Assembly: GCA_032718475.1 (NCBI GenBank)
Contig: JAUCBJ010005020.1
Location: 1 to 33,009 of the forward strand
Source of the DNA: Nemertoderma westbladi
Taxonomy: Eukaryota > Xenacoelomorpha > Nemertodermatida > Nemertodermatidae
Direction: 5' to 3'
Length of the DNA stretch: 33,009 nt
Shown here: piece by piece, positions 11,101 through 20,925 of the stretch
Numbering within the stretch: position 1 is the stretch's first letter
How the letters are laid out: every line of letters begins with the position of its first letter
Notes under the pieces: generated by a model
Database searches by the model: none
What the model was told of the DNA's origin: nothing
The model's input: only the letters and a program-made list of their open reading frames with translations
Translations under genes and position numbers: made by a program

Positions 11101-12666
11101 GTACAGCGGTAGGCTACCTAGTACCTACAGTGCACACCTCTACCACAGTTAGTGAGTTAGGTACTGTAGGTGATTTTTAGCCGTCAGCTTCAGGCCGTCT
11201 GTCCGTGATAAATTAATTACTTAAATTTTAAATTGAAAATTCGTAAATCTATAAATTATGAAATTAATTAGACCTACAGTATGATTGATTATGAGCGATT
11301 GGCGAACGATAACCATACTTTATTTTTTTTAAATAAATAATTGAATTTTTAAAATTTTTGAAAAACTCCGGCTCCTGCTCCGGCTCTGGCCAAATTGTCC
11401 AACTCCGGCTCCTGCTCCGGCTCCGGCCAAATTGTCCAACTCCGGCTCCGGCTCCGGCCATATCCCAACTCCGATTGAGCCCTACTGGTCACCCATTATC
11501 ACCAAGCTCTATAAAGCACTAAGCAGCAAAGCCTACTGCTACACCCTACTGCTGACAAGCTGGTGATGTTGTACAGGCTGGCGAAATTTGAGGTTTTGTC
11601 TCAAATTTGAGGTTTAACCTCAAATTTCAATTTTCGCCCCCAATAAAAGCATGTTTGCATCGGTGAAATATTTTATTGCATCGATAAAAGTTCTTATTTT
11701 ACATTATATTCTAACATATTAAAGGTAGAAGTTGCTCCAATAGTTTCCCTAAGTCGCAGCAACACTCGATATTATGAGCCAAAAAATACCTCAAATTTGA
11801 ACAAAAAACCCCAATTTTCGACAGTCTATTACCAGAATTCGAAATTTGGGGTAACCCCAAAATTGATGATCTCCCTGACTGGCCTGATTTTAATTTTTAT
11901 TAAGTCTGTAAGTTGCTAATCTCAGCTAACAAGTGACATATACCTGTATACGGTTTAAAGTTTTATTTATTTTTAGCTACCCGGCAGCCGGGGGGGGGGG
12001 GGGGGGGGGAGGGGGGCGGGGTGAATTTTATCATACTTTTTAAAGTAATTTTAACGTATTACTGTATTATTTCTGTAATTATAAAGTTTTATGTAATCTG
12101 TGTTTGTGATTTACGGTAATTTTCCTAGTTACTTACTTATTCATTCATTCATACCTGCATACCACTGACCACCTGGGGCTGGGGTCAATAATCAGATAAT
12201 GACCCCACTGATAAACTCTAATACCGGACCGGTTAGGGTTAGCAGTTAGGGTACCGGTAGGGCTGTAGGCCTAGGGTGCATAACCTTCCTCTTTTTTCGA
12301 AATTAGTGTTCTAGATAGTTTTATTTTGTTACACTCCCCAAAAACAGGAAAATGTGTTCCATGCCAAATTTTATGAAAATTGAACAATGTCTAGTGTAGA
12401 GGGTCCACACTCACTGACTCACACAAAGCACATGCAGACATGGCCAGGCCAGTTCCTGCCCTGAGCAGCTTGGTGCAAGTGAGTCATATTCCCCATTTTT
12501 GTGATGATCAACTTCGAGTATTCCTACTGCAATGTGCAATGATATTACTGTATTATGCTCAGTAGAACCGCATTTAGTTGGTGTACTGTCTGACTGTAGA
12601 CAGGTAGACACAGTCAAAACAAGCGTGGAGCGAATAGTTCTTGAAGAGATATTGCAGAAAATGTGA
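8173..12666 (+). CDS. Possible 3' end of an unrecognised spliced gene (three candidate exons)
   Basis: Candidate exons are 8173-8277, 12402-12478 and 12604-12666. The first begins after CCAG (8169-8172), reads YVNFQILELIQHPQDIVGLP and continues to a donor ACA|GTGAGT at 8278. The second begins after TAGAG at 12401 and ends at a strong donor CAA|GTGAGT at 12479. The third begins after GACTGTAGACAG at 12603, reads VDTVKTSVERIVLEEILQKM and ends at TGA 12664-12666. The first exon ends one base into a codon and the second supplies exactly two bases, so the frame is kept (AAC-AGG-TCC); the second-to-third junction is in phase 0 with a 125-bp intron. I do not recognise the protein. The MULE at 8462-10955 would lie in the first intron, and the hAT-like element begins 13 bases past the stop. 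The call rests on splice logic alone. Confidence 0.3.
8453..8461. repeat. Left 9-bp target-site duplication of the MULE
   Basis: CCAGCTGGC precedes the element end GGGTGCTGGTCACC and is repeated exactly at 10956-10964. A 9-bp duplication is the usual product of Mutator-superfamily insertion. Confidence 0.85.
8462..8831 (+). repeat. Left terminal inverted repeat of the MULE
   Basis: This 370-base arm pairs with 10587-10955. Its outer 145 bases hold seven copies of a 12-13-base motif, CACCTCGCCGCA or variants (CACTTCGCCGCA, GCGGCGAGATGT), in both orientations (near 8471, 8487, 8502, 8522, 8539, 8566, 8588). These are likely transposase-binding sites. The inner part is AT-rich and ends at GTTGTTTAAAA. 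Confidence 0.85.
9176..9494. repeat. Three poly(dG) runs inside the MULE
   Basis: Runs of 16 G (9176-9191), 18 G (9292-9309) and 12 G (9483-9494), each on the + strand. They could form G-quadruplexes and are likely to vary in length. Confidence 0.9.
9529..9792 (-). pseudogene. MULE transposase C-terminal remnant
   Basis: The frame on the minus strand contains, at residues 9-64 (9601-9768), TNNDVEGWHRRLNTR followed by LPFYTLLELLHREA and LQVTLVSQSAVIRHQR. The NN-x-x-EGWH-x-R-LN signature, the hydrophobic LL-x-LLH-x-EA helix and the LQV..VS....RHQR block are typical of the C-terminal part of MULE/FLYWCH-associated transposases in animals. The catalytic DDE core is not present in the 88-codon frame. 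The first residues come from a direct repeat (9769-9804) rather than from transposase sequence, so the start is not genuine. It fits the element boundaries around it. Function is surely lost. Confidence 0.7.
10587..10955 (-). repeat. Right terminal inverted repeat of the MULE
   Basis: Reverse complement of 8462-8831 with few differences, including the GCGGCGA motif array (10820-10945) and the terminal bases CCAGCACCC on the + strand. The ORF at 10411-10620 partly overlaps this arm and is not a gene. Confidence 0.85.
10956..10964. repeat. Right 9-bp target-site duplication of the MULE
   Basis: CCAGCTGGC directly follows the element and equals 8453-8461 at all nine positions. Confidence 0.85.
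11364..11475. repeat. Minisatellite, 37-bp unit with CTCCGG core
   Basis: Units begin with AACTCCGGCT at 11364, 11401 and 11438, with a partial fourth near 11467. Each contains repeated CTCCGGCTC(C) followed by GGCCAAATTGTCC. The minus-strand frame rich in RSRSRS/EPEQEPE over this span is only the translation of the repeat. Confidence 0.75.
11580..11885 (-). repeat. CAAATTTGAG-rich repeat (copy B)
   Basis: Contains AAATTTGAGG..CCTCAAATTT palindromes from 11585 and ends with TGATGATCTCCCTGACTGG, the inverse of the start of copy A at 6224. The middle carries GTTGCATCGATAAAAG-type sequence without recognisable coding content. Confidence 0.4.
11990..12009. repeat. Poly(dG) run, 20 bases
   Basis: Twenty G, then A, six G, C and four G. 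It is a potential G-quadruplex on the + strand. Confidence 0.9.
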
Positions 12667-12671
12667 AGTCT

Positions 12672-12679
12672 GGCACAAC
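12672..12679. repeat. Left 8-bp target-site duplication of the hAT-like element
   Basis: GGCACAAC, repeated exactly at 13732-13739. Confidence 0.75.
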
Positions 12680-13731
12680 CAAGGTGTAGGGGTAGGCTAC
12701 TAAATAACAAACAGGTCATGCAGCGAGTGGATTGCTGAAATTAGCGTGGGCTTATCGTTTCCTTATTTATGATACTATTTGCATAATATTTCCTTAGAAA
12801 CTTCTTATATGCTACTTTTGGTAGGTGGATATCAGGATATGAAGAATAGGATTCATAGAAATATAATAAAAAGTCTTTCTGGAATTTTTATCTTGTAGTT
12901 GCCAAGGTAACCTGGTACAAAGTTCAAACTTTAAAAGGTGAGTAAAGGGAATAAAAGTCTATCAGAATATTTTACATTTAAATTTGTTTACATCGCCATT
13001 GTCATGGTAATAAGTACAATGACAAATCTGAATAAAATTCTACCAAATCTATAAAACACCATTTTTATTCGGTTTGTCAGTCAAAATAGTATGTTTTTAT
13101 TGCCAACATTTTATTTTATAAATAGTAAATTGTGAATGACAGTTATGAGGGTCAATATGTGACAATAACCAAAACTGTCCAATCAGATAGAAAGACTTGT
13201 GACAGCATGATTTTTACATTGCAGAATATTAAATTTCGGTTTGCAATTATTAGAAACAAAGGACAACCACCAGGCCAGGCATGTCAGGTGCAAATGAAAT
13301 AAATAGTAAATAGTAGCCTAATTTCTCACTGGCGGTCATAGTGGCAAATTATCGTAATACCCATCCCATCACCCACCATGGAAACGGGATTGAAAAAACC
13401 ATTAATGTAAAATATTCTTTTACCTTTATTCCCTTTACTCACCTACCAAATCTCAAGAACAGAATCCCTCGTCGTCTTGAATTACCCAAGGTGCAAAGTT
13501 TGAACTTTGCACCGGGTTACCTTAGCAACTACAAGATAAAAATTCCGGAAACACTTTTTATTACATTTCTATAAACCCTACTGCCCTAGTCATCATAGCC
13601 ACCTAACAAAAGTAGCATAAAAGAAGTTATTAGGAAATATTATGAAAAAAGTGCCATAAATAGGGTAAAGATCGGCCCACGCTAATTTCAGAAATCCACT
13701 CGCTGCATGACCTGTATTTTAGTACACCTTG
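12680..13731. mobile_element. hAT-like non-autonomous element with long inverted ends
   Basis: A 1,052-bp element flanked by exact 8-bp repeats GGCACAAC. Ends read CAAGGTGTA at the left and TACACCTTG at the right. An 8-bp duplication with a CA-G-G start is typical of the hAT superfamily. Long inverted arms follow: 12713-12975 (GTCATGCAGCGAGTGGATT..TTAGCGTGGG..TAGTTGCCAAGGTAACC) pairs with about 13410-13716 with some gaps. The right arm includes an extra near-perfect hairpin, GGTGCAAAGTT-tg-AACTTTGCACC (13491-13514). No transposase is present. The frame at 13341-13574 is a repeat translation. It lies 13 bases after the stop of the candidate gene. Confidence 0.7.
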
Positions 13732-13739
13732 GGCACAAC
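13732..13739. repeat. Right 8-bp target-site duplication of the hAT-like element
   Basis: GGCACAAC, identical to 12672-12679. Confidence 0.75.
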
Positions 13740-13908
13740 ATACAAGGCAACATTAGCGTCTTGATGCGATATTGACAAATACACTATAAATGATACTTCT
13801 AATTATCTCAAGGCATTCAGAATTTAGGCCCTACACATCTGCAATGATCAATTTGTGATGTTGACACTCTAAAAATATTAGTTGAGTGGTTAGCAGTTAG
13901 TTCTCGAG

Positions 13909-14003
13909 TTATTGTACAAAATGTCAAGGCTAGGCTGCTAGGTCCACCAATTGATGACCTTATATTGAGTTGACCTAGTCCAGACATTTTGAACAATAAC
14001 TTG
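13909..14003. repeat. Short inverted repeat (hairpin)
   Basis: GAGTTATTGTACAAAATGTC at about 13911-13930 pairs, with a few mismatches, with GACATTTTGAACAATAACTT at about 13983-14002. GCTAGGTC and GACCTAG inside extend the arms. Confidence 0.55.
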
Positions 14004-14009
14004 GGAACG

Positions 14010-14110
14010 GTTCTATCACATTTGAGGCACAGTTACAAACACCTTTCCCCAGTGGCATTTTTTGGACCGATTTGTCTCAAATTTCACACAGACCCTATTG
14101 AAAAGTTTTA
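14010..14110 (+). repeat. Dispersed repeat end, inverted relative to 18048-18118
   Basis: GGTTCTATCACATTTGAGGC through CCCCAGTGGC, GGACCGATTTGTCTCAAATT is the reverse complement of 18048-18118 with few differences. The next piece, ACAGACCCTATTGAAAAGTT (about 14088), matches inverted at 16893-16912. These look like the two ends of one composite element, broken on the right side. No target duplication is found. Confidence 0.5.
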
Positions 14111-14145
14111 TTTTCTGCGCCGAATGCGGCGCCGGGTGCCAAAAA

Positions 14146-14340
14146 TCCTGCGCCAGCTCTGAGCAAAACCACGCCGGGTGCAAAAAATCCTGCGCCGGCT
14201 CTGTGCAAAACCACGCCGGGTGTAAAAAGTCCTGCGCCGGCTCTGTGCACACCCACGCCCATGCCAGGTGCAAAAATCCTGCGCCGGCTCTGTGCAATGC
14301 AAAATGCTGCGCCGCGCCGGGTGAAAAATTTTCCACTGGC
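14146..14340. repeat. Minisatellite, about 42-bp unit, GCGCCGG-rich
   Basis: Units start TCCTGCGCCGGCTCTGTGCA at about 14146, 14188, 14230 and 14277, followed by ACCACGCCGGGTGCAAAAA. Because 42 is a multiple of three, frames stay open on both strands (14016-14379) and give Cys-rich or Ala/Gln-rich repeats. None shows any other sign of being a gene. Confidence 0.75.
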
Positions 14341-14379
14341 TCTTCAAAGCTGCACCGGGCTGACTGGTATAAAACATAA

Positions 14380-15540
14380 AATCTGCCTGTTATACTGTAC
14401 AGTACCTGTAGTTTATTCGGTTATCCATTATACTGCAGCTGCACTAATCCGAGTTGTTACTTAAACGAACGAAAGTTGTGGGTGGGTGAAATGAAAATAA
14501 GGATACAGAGACGGAAAACCTTAATAAAGACAAATGCAACAAGTACAGTAGGTGAGTTGTTTTATTCCAAAAGTGTAACATTACGAAACAACTACTTAAG
14601 AAACACTGCATGTAAATTTTTGTTGTCAAGTAAAGTGTACATTTTTTGAAATTACTCAAATGTGACAATATGAATTATAGAAAGAATATTAAAGACTACT
14701 TCAGTAGGCCTAGTCCTTGTATTTATGTACCGTACTACGTTCTACTGTACTTTACTACATACTACGTACTGTGGTCCGGTATACGTCTATGCTACAGATA
14801 CGGTATGTCTGAATGAATAATGACTAGCTGTATGTTATGTTTATTAATATCGCCAGAATAACAATAAAATATTAATTTTTGCACATGTACGTACACGTAC
14901 AGTAGATTAAAATAAAATGAACACATATCTGGCAAAGTACGCTAATAAGCGTATGTACTATTGTAAGAAAAATACGGATAATGGTATTCAGGTAAAATTA
15001 GTAAAATAATTAAAATTATCGTTTATTTACAGTACTTACAGTACAGTTGTTGCATATTAATTATAAAAAAAATGAAATTACAGTAAAATTAAATTAAAAA
15101 CCGGCAAAGCATACTTACAGTAGGTTCAAGGGCTTCAACAACATACAGTACTAAAGGCAAACATATTAATAAGGGACAAGTTTACAATACTCTATATAGG
15201 ATACAACACAACAATACGTAGTTATACGGAACATAAATTTGGTACCGTAGGTACAGTATGTCGCATAAGTAAAATATTACTGCTGAAATAAAACGCGCAA
15301 AGTAAAGTAACTACAAAAGATCGGAAAACAATTAAACATAAAAAATCGCTATTTTAAAATTTAACACAAAAAATGATTTTTGGGATTGAAAAAATGAAAA
15401 TAATAGGTACTGTAGCTAGATTTTAATAAAGATATCGTTGTATCCGAAAGATATCGCTTTCGCTACTGCCACTTGGCGCACAGGAGTATAACTATTATAT
15501 TCATTTTAAGGGACATTTCGCAGTCTAGTCTATTTTTGAA
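14380..15540. other. Gene-free AT-rich stretch
   Basis: I see no gene, RNA gene or clear repeat here. One TAGGCCTA copy lies at 14705. Many TACAGTA/GTACGTA words occur around 14720-14900. Confidence 0.5.
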
Positions 15541-15545
15541 TGTGT

Positions 15546-16106
15546 TCAAGCATGGAGTACCAAGGGTGCATTAACAACACTTTCCGGTAATGGTAAAGGA
15601 TTCCAAATGTTTACAACACTGTCTACAAAGTTGTTGCGTGTTAGCATTGGTGGAGTTAGGAGCGAAACTGGAAGAAATTACTTTGCTCAATTTTGTCAAT
15701 CCCGTTGATAAACTTGTATGTTGTTTATAAGGTCGGCTAGTACACGGCGATATATTAATGTCGGTAGTTTGAGTGCAAGTGCGGAGGAATGGCGAACAAA
15801 CAACTGTGTCGTATTCAAGGAGAGGCCGAACAAGGGATTTGTATAACAGGGTCAGAGGGTAAACATCGGAGCTTCCAAATATGTAAAAGTTCTTCGTATT
15901 AAATGTACGACTCGCATGGCGCGGGCTGCAGTCTTTGTGCAGTGAGCTGTGATGCTGTGAAGGACAAGTCTAGTGTAAATGTAATTCCAAAATCACGTTC
16001 CTCGGTTGCCGAGAAAAGTGTCCGTCCATTCATTGTGTAAAAAGTTGCTTGGGGATTTCATGACCTTGCACTTGGAGTCATTGAACTGCAATTTCCAATG
16101 GTTACA
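15546..16106 (-). pseudogene. LINE (non-LTR retrotransposon) reverse-transcriptase C-terminal remnant
   Basis: Read on the minus strand from 16106, the frames give WKLQFNDSKCKVM, then IRRTFTYLEAPMF, LYKSLVRPLLEY with CSPFL, then RRVLADLINNIQVYQRD, and finally NIWNPLPLPESVVNAPLV. This ordered series (W-LQFN-KCKVM, LYK-LVRP-LEY, RR-L-DLI, V-N-WN-LPE-VV-A) is the hallmark of the thumb and C-terminal tail of Jockey/CR1/L2-like LINE reverse transcriptases. The pieces lie in different frames and contain in-frame stops, so the copy is dead. Endonuclease, catalytic FADD region and 3' tail are not found nearby, so it is a truncated fragment of about 560 bases. Confidence 0.8.
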
Positions 16107-16599
16107 CATGTGTGTCGGTAATAAATTGTTTCATTATCAATACCGGTAGTGCCATAGTATAAGTCGTTTTGTTTTATTCACTGTTCAACTTCATTCTGTT
16201 TTATTATGTGCAGTTTTATTTATACGCTTCTATCATCTATGACAGCGGTGTCTCCATCCAAATAATATAATATAATATAAATATAGCTTATACAATACAG
16301 CAATATTATGTAAATAAATAAACTGACTATGACCAATAGCAATAATGACTGATCAGCTGATAGCTGGAACTGTGACCTGAGACTGGAGCTGGAACCTACC
16401 TGCCAGCCTGCAGACCTGCCTACTGCATAACAGCATAAGGTTAAATACGTAAATAAATGACCAGTTGCAATCAGCCAGTGCTGCAGTGTGAGTTTCCTTT
16501 CTGCCTCCTGCCTGCCTGCATGGCCAGTTGTTATTGTGTTGCTGTGCTGTTGGTCTGATGAACGCATGTCTGCTGTCTCAATCTCACTGTCTCTGTCTG

Positions 16600-16920
16600 C
16601 CTGGTGTTAGGTTCGGCTGATTTCTGCGCCAGGCAAATATGTACGCCGGGTGTGCTGGGCTGATTCCTGCTCCGGCGCCGGGTCAATTTCTGCAGCGTCG
16701 ACGCCGGTAATATTTCGACGCCTGCTGCGCCGAGCGCAGCATCTCTACCATTGCCAGTGCTCCGCCGGCTACGCCGGCGTAGCACATCTCTGCGCCGACC
16801 CTTTCGGCTCATTGCCCGGCGTAGCACATTTCTGCGCCAGTTCCCGGCGCAAGTTCTAGTGCTGCGCCGAACGTGCTCGGCGTACATGTAAAACTTTTCA
16901 ATAGGGCACACAGACACTCT
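16600..16920. repeat. GCGCC-rich repeat tract, related to 14100-14340
   Basis: Irregular copies of GCGCC, GCCGG and CTGCGCC words (for example TTCTGCGCCAG, TACGCCGGCGTAGCACAT twice near 16772 and 16817). The tract ends with AAAACTTTTCAATAGGG (about 16893), the inverse of 14092-14108, so it is a partner of the tract at 14100-14340. The open frames on both strands over this region (16531-16917) follow from GC-rich, stop-poor repeat sequence. Confidence 0.5.
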
Positions 16921-17481
16921 ATGACCTGTGTAAATTCATATAAACAATTTTTTCCGCTTCGAGCAGCACGATTGAAAATAATGAGTTTATACTTTATAGC
17001 TTTTTTTCTCGAAAAGTCAATTTTTGCTTGTTTTCAAATGTGCACAATTTCCTCAATTTTCCTCCAAACAGCCAAATGGCCGGAAAATCTACAGACAGAC
17101 ACCCCATGTCGTTTATTTAATGTGGTGTAAAATTTACGGCTGCAGAGGATGATGTGCTTTCGCGCAGCACGTGAAAAAAACTGTCTTTTTTAGAAAAATT
17201 TGACCACTATCAGTACTGCCCTGCCAGACCAGACAAACTCACTACCCAGACCCGGTACCGGTACCTACTGCACTGCACTGTAAGTCAGTAAGTAGTCAAT
17301 CAACTAATAGTCAAATAATATTTTAAAGCAATTATTAGGCCTATATTACTGTAGGCCTATTACAGTGCTTATTTTTAGGAATTGTGGCATTTTGTTCAGT
17401 AATAAAGCAATTTGCAGTTTGTGGACTTTATTAATAGTTAGTCAAGTCAGTTTTAGTCAGTTTGGTAATCATATGCAATAA

Positions 17482-18046
17482 TACAGTGCAATGTATTCTA
17501 ATCAAATATTGTTATTATTGCTACTATTAGTATTACGTTAAAAAATAAACTTTCAAATAATGTGGTTTCTTAATAAGGAATAGAGGAATTAACACACTTT
17601 GGAAATGAGTGGTTTGCCATGGACATATCTGAATCAACAAACTTTTGAAAAAAGTATAAGTGGTTCACTGCGGGCATAGGGGAATCGAATCGACCAAAAA
17701 ATTTCTTACCACTGTCTGACTGTGCAGCTGTGCCACAAATGTGATATAATAATGTGATAAGGCATAGTGATAAGAAATTTTTTGGTCGATTCCCCTATGC
17801 CTGTGGCGAACCACTTATACTTTTTTTTTCAAACATAGATGAATCACCTATGCCCATGCCCATGGCAGCAAGGCGAACCACTTATACCTTTCAAAAGTTT
17901 GTTGATTCAGCTATGTCCATGGCAAACCACTCATTTTCAAAGTGTTGATTCCTCTATGCCCTTATTGAGAAACCTAATTATTTGAAAGTTTATTTATCTT
18001 ATAATAGTGATAATAACAATATTTGATTAGCATACATTGCACTGTA
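17482..18046. mobile_element. Foldback MITE, TA-flanked, Tc1/mariner-like ends
   Basis: A 561-bp element at 17484-18044, flanked by TA on each side, starts CAGTGCAATGTA and ends TACATTGCACTG. The arms pair over nearly their entire length: for example CAAATATTG (left) with CAATATTTG (right), and GTATAAGTGGTTC with GAACCACTTATAC. The loop is near 17725-17755. There is no coding capacity. TA flanks and a CAGTG end fit a Tc1/mariner-type MITE. The right arm carries an additional partial copy of the AACCACTTATAC segment (17809 and 17876). Confidence 0.7.
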
Positions 18047-18047
18047 A

Positions 18048-18118
18048 TTTGAGATAAATCGGTCCAAAAATTGCCACTGGGGAAAGGTGTCGGCTGTGCC
18101 TCAAATGTGATAGAACCT
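18048..18118 (-). repeat. Dispersed repeat end, inverted copy of 14013-14085
   Basis: Reads AATCGGTCCAAAAATTGCCA, then CTGGGGAAAGGTGT, then CTCAAATGTGATAGAACC, the inverse of the block at 14013-14085. The MITE abuts its inner side. Confidence 0.55.
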
Positions 18119-18210
18119 TACTTACTATACTACCCTACTATACTACTTATGATAGAACCTTACTATACTACCCTACTATACTACTTATGATAGAAACTTA
18201 CTATACTATA
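18108..18210. repeat. Short tandem repeat, about 38-42-bp unit
   Basis: TGATAGAAACTTACTATACT-like units begin at 18108, 18150 and 18188, each followed by ACTACCCTACTATACTACTTA.. truncated in the last copy. Confidence 0.65.
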
Positions 18211-19632
18211 TAATAATTTTATTTATATTTGTCCCGGCTTTAAAATGCAATTGCGTAACTTGGCAGAATCTCAGAATAGTGCAATGAATTTAGAAATATA
18301 CTGTAAATTTCATGATTACATATACGTCCATATATTACCTGTAATCTTAATTAACCGATGCATTTTTTCATAACGTTGTCATAATACAGTAATAGGCCCG
18401 CCCCATACAGCGTTATTTAATTATTGTTTCTGGCCCAACTATTTTTTCGAGCGCCAGCACTACTCTATTATGCATTATTTTTAAACTATGTAATTTGTAA
18501 CTTGTGCTTTCTCCCATGTTCGAGGCATAGGCCTACAGCTACCGGTACCTGTCACCTGTATATTGATTGTTAATTATGGTCCGGTAACTTAATATTTTTT
18601 TGATCTAATTTTATTTTTAATTACCGGTAATTAATCACATTTTTATTTATATTTTATTCCCGCCTTAAAACGCAAATGCGTAACTTGCCAGCCATTACGA
18701 AAAACAAAATTTTTATAATATTATGTATAAGTATTTATCTTGGTGCAATGCAGACTGTATAACCAATAACTGAACGTGTACATTACATTACGTAACATTA
18801 CCTGTCAGCTCAATAATTTTAGATAATAGCGAGTCATCACCATCAGTCATATTCAAATTAAATTTTACTGTAATTTTGTCCTAATCATGGATTATCTTTA
18901 TTTCTGTAATTTGTGTTTGTAGGTTTGAAATGTATTTTAATGATACCGGTACTGGCGTAATTAAACTAAACTAAAAAATCTTGTTATTTCCATGACTTGC
19001 TGATGTGAGTGCAGTGCAATAGTAATGTATTAATTGTTATTGCTTGTAGTGTTATTTATTATTTCAGTATTTGGATTTAACTTTTTATTCTATTCAATTT
19101 AAATAAGCTATTTTAATTATTATTTATTAATACCGGTAATTTAAAAGTTAATTTTACAAGAACTAATTTTATAACTCTAACTCTAAACTTCAGGACACTA
19201 CTGCTCGACGCAAATTTCCCTTTACATATCACCCTACCTACTTTCTTATACTTATAACACTAAATAAACTGATTATATAAAGATGAAAGTTACTTACCGC
19301 TACCGGCAGACCGGTATGCAAAAATATATTTAATTATTAAAATGTATGTAGGGTACCCTGGTATGTATTTATTGTAACTGGGTATAATAGTCTATAACTT
19401 CTGAACTTATAGGTGTAGCCTGTAAAGTTGGTTAATTATACACCATTTTATCCATTAAGTTATAAAATATTTGCAACGTGCAGACGTGCGTTCTTCTGTT
19501 TAAATAATTTACTGTAATCTGTAAAGGAAAGGGTTCTCCATCCCCAGCTTGTAGTTTGGAGTTCAGACGTTGCGATGACTGAAGGAAGCTAGTCTGATCT
19601 TTACTTTTTTTTCTTGCAGGCATACATCTATG
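18211..19632. other. Gene-free AT-rich stretch with a diverged duplication
   Basis: No gene is seen. The segment ATTTATATTTGTCCCGGCTT..AAATGCAATTGCGTAACTTGGCAG at about 18222-18270 recurs as ATTTATATTTTATTCCCGCC..GCAAATGCGTAACTTGCCAG at about 18640-18690, so about 420 bp was duplicated long ago. Four TACCGGTA words lie here (18540, 18622, 18944, 19131). Confidence 0.4.
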
Positions 19633-19765
19633 CTTATTCCCCAGAAGTTAGTTATTTTCCCAGTTATTTAACCCGCGGGCAGGAAACAACCCGAGGGCGA
19701 AGCCCGAGGGTGTTCCTGCCCAAGGGTTAAATAACTGGGAAAATAACTAACTTCTGGGGAATAAG
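19633..19765. repeat. 133-bp near-perfect palindrome
   Basis: CTTATTCCCCAGAAGTTAGT and the following 22 bases at the left are matched by their reverse complement at 19724-19765. The middle continues with GGGCAGGAA..AACCCGAGGG and CCCGAGGGTGTTCCTGCCC. As RNA or single-stranded DNA it would form a long hairpin. It looks like a short foldback element. Confidence 0.8.
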
Positions 19766-19769
19766 TAAG

Positions 19770-20920
19770 TTGTTACACATGTACTGTGGTATGTATTTCG
19801 ATTATTTTTATCCCTTAACAACTATTTACAGATTCTAAAAGGGCATTGTTTGGGGGGAGAGTTTACAAAATGGGGCTTGGAAAGTTTTGGGGGTGTTTAT
19901 ATTGATTTTTCCCAAGGGCATTGGAAAATTTTCGGTGTGTTTCACTTTAATTCATTAATTGCATAGGTGTTATTTTGCCCAAGGGAATAATAACACCCAA
20001 GCTCCAAAGGTAAAACATTAGGCCTACTGTGTCATGTGTGTTGTATAGCTCTATGCTTAATTCATCCAATCGCCGTAAGATTCGATCATCAAAAAAGCAC
20101 CTGAATTTGTTATCGATCATGAAAAAAGCACCTGAATTTGTTAATGAAAATTGATGTCAAACTTATTTAAATGGTTTACATTCTAAAATTCCTATTTTCT
20201 TACATTGGCCGCTAGGAGTAACATTGCATAAACTTCAAATTGGATATATAACTAAATTGGCTGAATTGATTGAATAGTATTTTTGGTGGACATGTCATGT
20301 ATCCACTACCCACAGAAGGGGGGTGTATATCGTTTACATTAAATACATTTATTAGTATAAATAATTATTTAGTACTTAAGAAAATGTTAATTAATGTAAT
20401 GGTTCTGGAATATATGAAGTTTATTAAGAATATATATTATATGTATATGAATATATATTATTATATTTATATTACTTACTATAGAGTTTCGGATTTTGCT
20501 CAAACTACGTGGAAAGCTACAAACATTTTCTATTTCGATGCTCTTTCAACACATGTAATAAAGTTTAAGAAATTCCACGAAAAATATTTTCACATTTACA
20601 TTTTTCGCCGGGAAAAGTAAGTTCAATGCAATCCTAGGCCTACTGTATGATTAACTATTATTCCCTAGGGAAAAAAGTAGGTACTTCTTTTTCTCCACAT
20701 TTTGAGCTATATTTGAGCTAACTAATTAGTAACATTATAAGAATAACATTAATATTCCATAGTAACGGGTTGTTATGCCAGTTTTAAAAGAATGATGTCA
20801 CTTAGAGTCGACCAACACCTATCTCCGCTCCACTATATCAAAGTATGGTCTAGAAAATGTAGTTTTGGCTAAGAACTGCATAAAAGTAAAGTAAAGTTAT
20901 ATTCAAGAAACACCCGAGGT
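19770..20920. other. Gene-free AT-rich stretch
   Basis: No gene is supported; the open frame at 20270-20620 is AT-biased (Ile/Tyr/Lys-rich) and without motifs. Smaller palindromes occur: GGTGTTATTTTGCCC at 19966-19980 with GGGAATAATAACACC at 19983-19997, and TTCCCTAGGGAA at 20661-20672. GCACCTGAATTTGTTA is repeated at about 20097 and 20127. Confidence 0.4.
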
Positions 20921-20925
20921 AAGAT

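Noticed and set aside
12411-12719. 102-codon minus-strand frame
   Set aside because: No motif is seen, and the + strand shows better splice-consistent exons over the same bases.
14016-14379. Cys- and Ala-rich open frames on both strands
   Set aside because: They are translations of the 42-bp minisatellite, whose period is a multiple of three.
16531-16917. 128-codon Arg-rich minus-strand frame
   Set aside because: It lies over a GCGCC-rich repeat tract where stops are rare on both strands, and the composition follows the repeat.
20270-20620. 116-codon + strand frame
   Set aside because: It is Ile/Tyr/Lys-rich, lies in very AT-rich DNA and shows no motif or splice context.
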